DNA of 64,000 nt from Occultella gossypii (lineage in GTDB: Bacteria > Actinomycetota > Actinomycetes > Actinomycetales > Beutenbergiaceae). The stretch is taken from NCBI RefSeq assembly GCF_019947135.1, contig NZ_JAGSHT010000017.1, forward strand, positions 179,672 to 243,671. Direction: 5' to 3'. Made by a program: the position numbers and the translations under genes. Each line of letters opens with the position of its first letter. Position 1 is the first letter of the stretch. Below are positions 57,923 to 64,000 of this stretch, one piece after another. The notes beneath the pieces were generated by a model. That model worked only from the letters and a program-made list of their open reading frames with translations. It had not been told where the DNA came from and searched no databases.

Positions 57923-58881
57923 TCGAGGCGCTGTTCCTGGGGCTCGTGGTGCTCGCGCTGGTCTTTGCGCTGCTCGCGCCGTTGGAGTCCCTGCGGTGGT
58001 GGTCACGGCGCAAGGACACCCCGGTTCTTGAGTCGCTGGCGCGACCGGAAACCGGCGACGGCGTCCCTGCGGTCCCGCGGGACGCCCGCCTCTTCGTGGT
58101 GTACCTGTCCGGGATCGGCGCCGTGGACGGCACCACCGACTCCCGGCGCGAGCAAGCGGTGCTGGCGACCCTGGCGCGAGAGCTGCCGGACGCCGTCATT
58201 GCCGCGGACGTGTTCCCCTACGCCGTCGAGAACCGGGGCCTGACCCAACGGTGGACGAACTGGTTCTGGAGACGGTTGCAACGCCTTCAGCGGGTTCCGG
58301 TCGCGAGGACCGCGTCCAAGCTGATCAACCTCCGCAACGCGCTGCGGGTGCTGGTCTCGGCCGATCCGCGCTACGGCCCGACGTTCAATCTCGCGGTCGC
58401 GCAGGAGATCGCGGAGTCGTTGTCGCGGCACGGCTACGACTGGGACGTCCGGCCGCCGGTGACGGTGGTCGGGTACAGCGGCGGCGGCCAGATCGCACTC
58501 GGCGCGAGCTGGTTCCTGGCCGCGCTCGACGTGCCGGTGTCGGTGTTCTCCATCGGTGGGGTCCTCGCCTCCGACCCGGCGCTGGACCGGGTTCGGCACC
58601 TCTGGCATGTGTACGGATCCAGGGACCGGATCCAGCGCCTCGGGCACATCGTGTTCCCGGGCCGGTGGCCCACGGCCCGGATCTCGCCCTGGGCCCGGGC
58701 GATGCGGGACGGGCGGATCACGGTGCGCTGTATCGGGCCGATGCGGCACATGGGCAGCCGGGACTACTTCGACAGGCACCACAAGGACGCCGAGGGCGTC
58801 GACTACCGCCGGCGCACGGTCGAGGCGCTCCTCGATGCGCTCCGGTCCGAGACGCAGTCGCTTGGGACTCTCGGCCGATAG
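57919..58881 (+). CDS. Membrane-anchored alpha/beta-hydrolase-like protein
   Basis: This 320-aa protein has an N-terminal anchor helix (ALFLGLVVLALVFALLAPLESL) followed by a soluble domain with YLSGIGAVDG, the nucleophile elbow VVGYSGGGQIALGA (G-Y-S-G-G-G), VFSIGGVLAS and a late His region (MRHMGSRDYFDRHH). The catalytic Ser, an Asp in HVYGSRDRIQ, and a His are possible. It probably is a serine hydrolase at the membrane. It is coupled to the membrane protein upstream and no family name is certain. Confidence 0.75.
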   Translation: MIEALFLGLVVLALVFALLAPLESLRWWSRRKDTPVLESLARPETGDGVPAVPRDARLFVVYLSGIGAVDGTTDSRREQAVLATLARELPDAVIAADVFPYAVENRGLTQRWTNWFWRRLQRLQRVPVARTASKLINLRNALRVLVSADPRYGPTFNLAVAQEIAESLSRHGYDWDVRPPVTVVGYSGGGQIALGASWFLAALDVPVSVFSIGGVLASDPALDRVRHLWHVYGSRDRIQRLGHIVFPGRWPTARISPWARAMRDGRITVRCIGPMRHMGSRDYFDRHHKDAEGVDYRRRTVEALLDALRSETQSLGTLGR

Positions 58882-58950
58882 CGGAACGAATCTGTCCGCT
58901 ACCTGGGTCAGGGTGGGACCCTGAACATCCGCGCCCGAGATGGGGATTCG

Positions 58951-59412
58951 ATGAGCCGCACGATCCAGATCACCTTCGACGCCCACGACCCACGCGTCCT
59001 CTCAACGTTCTGGCGGGATCTGCTCGGCTACGTGCACCCCGCGCCGCCAGGTGTGGAGCTCGCGCCGGGCGCGGACCCGCTCGCCGCCTGGGACGACTTC
59101 CTCGAGCGCTCCGGGGTCCCCGAGGATCAGCGCAACAGTGCCTCGGCGCTGGAGGATCCCGACGGTGCCGGCCCACGGCTCTACTTCCAGCAGGTGCCTG
59201 AGGACAAGGTCGCCAAGAACCGCGTCCACCTCGACGTCCGGACCGCGTCCGACCTCCGCGGCGACGAGCGCATGGCCGCGCTGGAGGTCGAGTGCGACCG
59301 GCTTGTCACCCTGGGCGCCACCCGCATCCAGCGCTTCGAACCGGAGGCCCCGACGAGCATCGGGTTCATCGTGATGGCCGACCCCGAGGGCAACGAGTTC
59401 TGCTTGGACTGA
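58951..59412 (+). CDS. VOC-family protein
   Basis: This 153-aa protein has the VOC halves TIQITFDAHDPRVLSTFWRDLLGYV at the start and IGFIVMADPEGNEFCLD at the end. FQQVPEDKVAKNRVHLDVRTAS in the middle carries a possible metal-binding His. The subgroup is the glyoxalase-like one common in actinobacteria. It resembles the protein at 28683 in its end motif. GGGGAT lies upstream of the ATG. Substrate unknown. Confidence 0.87.
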   Translation: MSRTIQITFDAHDPRVLSTFWRDLLGYVHPAPPGVELAPGADPLAAWDDFLERSGVPEDQRNSASALEDPDGAGPRLYFQQVPEDKVAKNRVHLDVRTASDLRGDERMAALEVECDRLVTLGATRIQRFEPEAPTSIGFIVMADPEGNEFCLD

Positions 59413-59683
59413 GGCGGGCTGCCGGCAGGGTCCCGGACGTGCGGACCTCGAGCTCTGACCCGCCTACTCCGGCACCGTGGTCACCGACCGCCCGCTCGAT
59501 ATCCGATGGCAGCTGTGCGCGACTGCCGACTCCTCGCGGGGTCGGCGGGCGGCTCTCAGCTGCCGTCGTGAGCGCGGGTGACCTTGTGAGATCGACCAGA
59601 CCAGCGAGTACGTCCAGGGCCGTATCGTCCGATACGTCCACCGAGGGTTGACGGGCAGTCGCCCGCGAGGGAACGTCGGTGCC

Positions 59684-60913
59684 ATGGGACTTCTCGCCGA
59701 TGCGATCCAGGTCGTCCCTGGATCGAGCCCGGAGGCGCGGCCGCTCGTGCTGCTCCACGGTACGGATGGACACGAGGACGACTTGCTGCCGTTGGCGCAG
59801 GCGATCGCCCCGGAGATGCCCAAGGTGGCAGTCCGTGGAGGCATCGCGACCGACGACGGTCACGCGTTCGTGCGGAGGCACCCCGATCGCCGGATCGACG
59901 AGGCGGACCTAGCGGCGCGGGCCCACGCACTGGCGCAGGCCATCACCACCGCCTGCGCGGAGCGCAACCTAGCCGAGCACCCGGTCCTTCTGGGGTACTC
60001 GAGCGGCGCGATCATGGCGGCCGCGTTGCTGATGCTGGCATCCGAGCGCTTTGCTGGCGGTGCACTCCTCCGGCCGCTGCCGCCCTTCACCACGCACCGC
60101 CAACGCGGAGGACATCACCCTACGAAGCCAGTGCTGATCATCGAAGGCACGAAGGACCATCGCCGATCACGGCAGGACGGTACCGATGTGGCTGAGATGC
60201 TCGGGCCAGGTTTCGAGGTAGCCCGTCACGTCCTCGACGTCGGTCACCCGATCACGGAGTCCGATGGAGTGATCGCACGCCGCTGGATCCGGACAGCATT
60301 CCCCCGAGTCGAGCGGCCGTCTCGCCACCGCTCCCTGGCGGAGCATCGCGATAACCCGGGCGACGACATCTGGGTCCATGGCCGCCCGACTCCGCGCCCG
60401 ATCGAGGTAGCCGACTACGACCCGTCGTGGCCAGCACGCTACGAGGTCGTCGCGGAGCGCGTCCGAGCGGCGCTCGGGGTGCGGGTGCTCGGGCTGCAGC
60501 ACGTCGGCTCGACGTCAGTGCCGGGGCTGCCTGCCAAGCCGATCATCGACGTCGACCTCACGGTCGCCGAGGCCGCCGACGAACCGGCCTACCTACCAGA
60601 CCTCGAAGCGGCCGGCTTCGAGCTGGTCATCCGGGAGCCGGCGTGGCACGAGCACCGCGCGCTCAAGCACACCGATCCCGACACCAACCTGCACGTGTTC
60701 GGCCGCGAGTGTCCCGAGGTCGCCCGTCAGCGCCTCTTTCGCGACTGGCTCATCGAGCACCCCGACGATCTCGCGCGATATCGCGATGCGAAACTCAGGG
60801 CGGCCACGCACACCACGGCCAGCGGTGGAATCGTCACCGATTACAACCGGCACAAGGAGCCCATCATCCGGGAGATCTACGACAAGATCTTCAAGGATCG
60901 AGGATTGCTCTAG
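59684..60913 (+). CDS. Fusion: alpha/beta hydrolase (phospholipase/carboxylesterase-like) and GrpB domain
   Basis: This 409-aa protein joins two families. Residues 1-215 are a carboxylesterase/phospholipase-like hydrolase: LVLLHGTDGHEDDLLPLAQAIAPEM, nucleophile GYSSGAIMAA (104-113), IIEGTKDHR with the Asp, and VGHPI with H188. Residues about 238-405 are a GrpB (UPF0157) nucleotidyltransferase-like domain: IEVADYDPSWPARYEVV, LQHVGSTSVPGLPAKPIIDVDL. A basic linker separates them. The GrpB domain occurs fused to dephospho-CoA kinase elsewhere; a fusion to this hydrolase is not one I recall. ATG 59684 has GAGGGA about 11 nt upstream. Confidence 0.85.
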   Translation: MGLLADAIQVVPGSSPEARPLVLLHGTDGHEDDLLPLAQAIAPEMPKVAVRGGIATDDGHAFVRRHPDRRIDEADLAARAHALAQAITTACAERNLAEHPVLLGYSSGAIMAAALLMLASERFAGGALLRPLPPFTTHRQRGGHHPTKPVLIIEGTKDHRRSRQDGTDVAEMLGPGFEVARHVLDVGHPITESDGVIARRWIRTAFPRVERPSRHRSLAEHRDNPGDDIWVHGRPTPRPIEVADYDPSWPARYEVVAERVRAALGVRVLGLQHVGSTSVPGLPAKPIIDVDLTVAEAADEPAYLPDLEAAGFELVIREPAWHEHRALKHTDPDTNLHVFGRECPEVARQRLFRDWLIEHPDDLARYRDAKLRAATHTTASGGIVTDYNRHKEPIIREIYDKIFKDRGLL

Positions 60914-61191
60914 CCGATCGACAGCCTTGAGTGCGAGCGCTTGACGATACTTTGAACATCCTCCACGAGGTCTTACGCGCAGACGGTGGCTCTCTGCGCA
61001 ACGCTCTGACCCGAAGTGATCCTCATCATGAGCGGCGCGTGTCACCCCAGTGGCAGTTCTGAAGACCACGCCGTGCCCAGCGTCCCCGCTGCCTGCGACC
61101 CTGCTGCCTCCGACGCGGTCGGCTCGAGGCCAGCACGTGACCCGCGGGGTCAGGGTTCCTGCCGGGCGGACGAGCCAGTCGAGTCCCTCCG

Positions 61192-62136
61192 TCACAGAGC
61201 CGAGGCACCCGAGAGCTCGGGTGTTGCTCGTTCGGCCGGCGAGCGCGGGGTCCGCGCCGGCCCGGTGCGTCGGGTCAGCATCCACACCACCACGGTCACG
61301 AGCACAACCACTACGGCGGGACCGACTATCGTCGCCACCTCCCCGACGCCTGCCGAACGATCCGCCGAGGCCGTGAAATCCTGGCGCAACGCAGCTTCGA
61401 GCACGAAGACCAGCGTGTTGAGCCCGGCGTGCAGCACCACCGCGACCTCGAGGCCGCCGGTGCGCCAGGTGATCAACGCGGTCCCGACGGCGAAGATGAG
61501 GTAGTGGACGTTCAACCACACGTCGGTCGAGAAGTGGATGGTCGCGAAGACCACACTCGAGACCAGGACGCCGACGACGAGGCCCGCCCGCGCCCCATGC
61601 GCCCATCCTCCGGCGACCCGGAACACCAGACCGCGGTATCCGTACTCCTCACCCGCGGCCTGCAGCGGGGTGAGCAACAGCGTGGCAAGGATGAACCAGA
61701 TCACGTCCGTATTCGTCCAGGTGGTTCCCTCCGGCACCGGCGCCAAGTACTGGATGCCCAGCAACACGATCCACACGGGAAGGATGAGAACGAGCGCCCG
61801 CCCGAAGATGTCGAACCGGAACCGCGAGATCACCGAGTGCAGCGATGCTCCCCTGACCCCATAGAGCCAGCGCTGGATGAGCATGCTCCACGGGATCATC
61901 ACCGCGACAGAGGCCAGCCCCGCGGCGTGGACCAGCGGCGTATACGCCGCACGGCCGTCGGTGCCGATCGCAGCATCCACAGCGTGCGCGGCGGTTGTGA
62001 GGATGATGCTAATGAGCAGCAGTCCGCCGATCAGGAGCACGATCGCGAGGATGCCGCGACCGATGCGACGTCTCTCCCCGGCGAGCACCCGGTGGTACGG
62101 GACATCGGGCGGAACGGTGTGCGTTTGCTGGCTCAT
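61192..62136 (-). CDS. CPBP-family intramembrane metalloprotease
   Basis: This 314-aa protein has about eight helices. The Abi/CPBP motifs are present: EEYGYRGLVFR (E-E-x-x-x-R), FATIHFST (His) and VLHAGLN (H-x-x-x-N). It is probably an intramembrane protease; in other bacteria such proteins mature peptides or modify immunity. No bacteriocin gene is beside it. An AAAGG lies upstream of the ATG. The 278 bp on its downstream side to the fusion gene hold nothing clear. Confidence 0.88.
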   Translation of the reverse strand: MSQQTHTVPPDVPYHRVLAGERRRIGRGILAIVLLIGGLLLISIILTTAAHAVDAAIGTDGRAAYTPLVHAAGLASVAVMIPWSMLIQRWLYGVRGASLHSVISRFRFDIFGRALVLILPVWIVLLGIQYLAPVPEGTTWTNTDVIWFILATLLLTPLQAAGEEYGYRGLVFRVAGGWAHGARAGLVVGVLVSSVVFATIHFSTDVWLNVHYLIFAVGTALITWRTGGLEVAVVLHAGLNTLVFVLEAALRQDFTASADRSAGVGEVATIVGPAVVVVLVTVVVWMLTRRTGPARTPRSPAERATPELSGASAL

Positions 62137-62199
62137 GAGTCTTGAGTCCTTTCGAGGTCGGATTGGCGGAGCACGCGTAAGAGTGGTTCGGGTCGTGGC

Positions 62200-62862
62200 T
62201 CAGGCACCGGCGCCGTCGAGCAACCAGTGGTACTTCAGGCGCAGCGCGCGCTCGGTGCTGGCAAGTCCAGCCGCAAAACCCAAGGTGATGTTGAGCCAGA
62301 GCGGTAGCTGCACCGGCGACTCGAAGTGCCCGAATCGCTGTGCGAGCGGCGGAATCTGAGAGAGGGGCTCCAGCAGTTGCAGCACGTTCACGCCCAGGCC
62401 GACGATCAGCATGCCGACCGCGATCACGCCCACCCAGCGGCTGAGCACCGGATGATCCCGATCGAATCGAAGCCTCCTGCCGATCGCCGTCCGCGGGTGC
62501 GGGGTCAGCTGACGGGCGACGCCGCCGTCCGGCTGGAAGTGCGCGCGCCGGATCCCGACCGAACTGAGAGACACCTCGACCACGCCGCCCTCGACGGGCA
62601 CGACAGCGGGCAGCGGCGACTCGGCGTGGTGCCGCTCGTCGAGGTACAGATGCACCTTGCCGAGGTCGCCGGCCTGCTTGCCGGAGACGCGGACGTCGAC
62701 CAGGTAGTTGGCTCGGCTGCCGTCCGCCTTGACGAGCCGCAGCGCGAACAGGCGTCGCCCCGCGAGCTGGTGCCACCAGCGGAACGGCTCGATCGGACGG
62801 CCGTCTCCGGCACGGGTTCGGTTCGCACCCTTTCGGCGCCGTCGATCGCTCAGCATCAGCAC
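62200..62862 (-). CDS. Uncharacterised protein with two C-terminal helices
   Basis: This 220-aa protein has a basic N-terminus (MLMLSDRRRRKG), a beta-rich cytoplasmic domain (FALRLVKADGSRANYLVDVRVSGKQAGDLGKVHLYLDERHHAESPLPAVVPVEGGVVEVSLSSVGIRRAHF), and C-terminal helices (VLSRWVGVIAVGMLIVGLGVNVLQLL and LPLWLNITLGFAAGLAST). I do not recognise a family. The GTG at 62862 has GGAGG upstream; ATG at 62856 is possible. It lies behind the small multidrug gene in the same direction. Confidence 0.72.
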   Translation of the reverse strand: MLMLSDRRRRKGANRTRAGDGRPIEPFRWWHQLAGRRLFALRLVKADGSRANYLVDVRVSGKQAGDLGKVHLYLDERHHAESPLPAVVPVEGGVVEVSLSSVGIRRAHFQPDGGVARQLTPHPRTAIGRRLRFDRDHPVLSRWVGVIAVGMLIVGLGVNVLQLLEPLSQIPPLAQRFGHFESPVQLPLWLNITLGFAAGLASTERALRLKYHWLLDGAGA

Positions 62863-62965
62863 GCTCCCTCCGGGTAGTTCAGGGCCGGCCCAGCGACGTC
62901 CTTCGGCCCACCGGGGTTGCGGGCCCGCCCTCGGCGAGCGGTTCGTCCTGCTGCTCGGTCATGGC

Positions 62966-63541
62966 TCACGACACCCCGACGACAATGGTGAGCGCGGCCC
63001 ACGCCGCGACGGTGCCGATCGACGTCCAGATCACGATCGCGATGGCCTGCCAGAGCAGGACCCACCGGCGTGGAGTTCCGCCGCCCACGAGGATCGCCGA
63101 TGTGATCTGGGTCGGGATGGCGAGAGGGCCGAGGATGCTCGCGCCGGGGACGCCGAAACGGACGAGCCATCTGTTGAAGCGCTGACGCCCCTTCGACTCG
63201 GGGTTCGCGGTCGCCGTCTCCTGGAACGCCGCGCCGTCGACGCTCGGTCGCGCTCCTGAGCCGCCGCTCACCCCGACCGGGCTTGGTCGTCGATCGACGA
63301 TGGCCGTCCTGGCGCGTGAGGTGAGGGCAACGACGAGCAGCACGCACAGAAAGTTCCCGGTGGCTGCGGCGACGCCCGCGACGATGGGATGGACACCACC
63401 GGCGATGCCGATGAGGGCCGCTCCCTCACCATCGATGAACGGGATCGCGCCCGCGAGCATGATGATGAACGGCTGGACGATCTCCGGCACGTGGGCGACG
63501 AGTTCCTGGAAGTTGCTGATCAGTTGCTCGATGGGACTCAT
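62966..63541 (-). CDS. Small multidrug efflux-family (Sm_multidrug_ex) membrane protein
   Basis: This 191-aa protein has about four helices: VQPFIIMLAGAIPFIDGEGAALIGIAGGVHPIVAGVAAATGNFLCVLLVVAL, then a loop of about 70 residues, and SILGPLAIPTQITSAILVGGGTPRRWVLLWQAIAIVIWTSIGTVAAWAAL. The G-A-I-P-x-I-E/D-G-E/x-G and P-x-Q-T-S-A segments match the small multidrug export family. True export activity is not established for most members. GAGAGG lies before the ATG. Confidence 0.82.
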   Translation of the reverse strand: MSPIEQLISNFQELVAHVPEIVQPFIIMLAGAIPFIDGEGAALIGIAGGVHPIVAGVAAATGNFLCVLLVVALTSRARTAIVDRRPSPVGVSGGSGARPSVDGAAFQETATANPESKGRQRFNRWLVRFGVPGASILGPLAIPTQITSAILVGGGTPRRWVLLWQAIAIVIWTSIGTVAAWAALTIVVGVS

Positions 63542-63574
63542 GTCTGACCTCTCCGTTGCTGTGATGTGAGTGCG

Positions 63575-64000
<426 letters not shown>

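Overview
The window is high-GC DNA with strong G/C preference at third codon positions, frequent GTG starts, ATGA/GTGA stop-start overlaps, TANNNT boxes placed 6-7 nt before start codons, a WXG100/DUF1023 locus, ECF42 and PadR regulators, and LAxTG-type wall anchors. Together these point to an actinobacterium, most likely of the Micrococcales; I cannot place it more finely. It reads as a chromosomal segment. I see no prophage, transposase, integrase, CRISPR array or rRNA. There is one tRNA gene, tRNA-Arg(ACG).

Layout. 1-4.5 kb: a luciferase-type monooxygenase converging on a metNIQ-type importer operon, then a small AraC regulator and a VOC protein. 4.7-19 kb: the most distinctive part, a catabolic region in four transcription units. 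Unit A (+, 4.8-6.9 kb) is flavin reductase, cupin and acetamidase/formamidase. Unit B (-, 14.5-7.1 kb) is an MBL-fold hydrolase, a cytosine-deaminase-like amidohydrolase, an SsuABC/TauABC-like importer, an FAD-linked oxidase and a creatininase-family hydrolase. Unit C (+, 14.6-15.8 kb) is an XRE-cupin regulator and a PNPOx-like protein. Unit D (+, 15.9-19.0 kb) is an AtzH-amidase fusion, an isochorismatase-family hydrolase and a cyclodeaminase-family protein. A shared 19-bp dyad (ATGTT-N9-AACAT type) lies at 4751, 14499 and 15896, in front of units A, B/C and D. I infer one regulon that imports and dismantles an unidentified nitrogen-rich ring or ureide compound.

19-30 kb: an uncharacterised protein with faint primase-like motifs, a phosphopantetheinyl transferase, an MFS exporter with no canonical start codon, a DUF433 antitoxin with an internally shortened PIN-like toxin, a VKOR-family protein, a PadR-controlled FtsX-type ABC exporter, and small enzymes. 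30-38 kb: kinase-like protein, YciI plus ECF42 sigma factor, a WXG100-DUF1023-small protein operon, and two repetitive exported proteins, one with six repeats, a (TDP)15 stalk and an LAETG sorting signal. 38-50 kb: GDPD, MarR, CynX-like MFS, Gfo/Idh plus TIM-barrel isomerase, GlsB, a second LAxTG surface protein, GNAT, tRNA-Arg and a second FtsX exporter. 50-64 kb: BASS-family transporter, DUF998, RibD-like reductase, a DesK/LuxR-type two-component system, a stand-alone LigD polymerase domain, an FSP1/NDH-2-like oxidoreductase, a membrane protein-hydrolase pair, a hydrolase-GrpB fusion, a CPBP protease, small membrane proteins, and an alpha/beta hydrolase cut by the window end.

Expression. 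Tightly packed operons with Shine-Dalgarno starts alternate with genes that appear leaderless: at least 13 starts have a -10-like hexamer 6-7 nt upstream and no ribosome-binding site. Perfect G+C-rich hairpins separate several convergent pairs. All functional calls rest on motifs read by eye; no database search was run.
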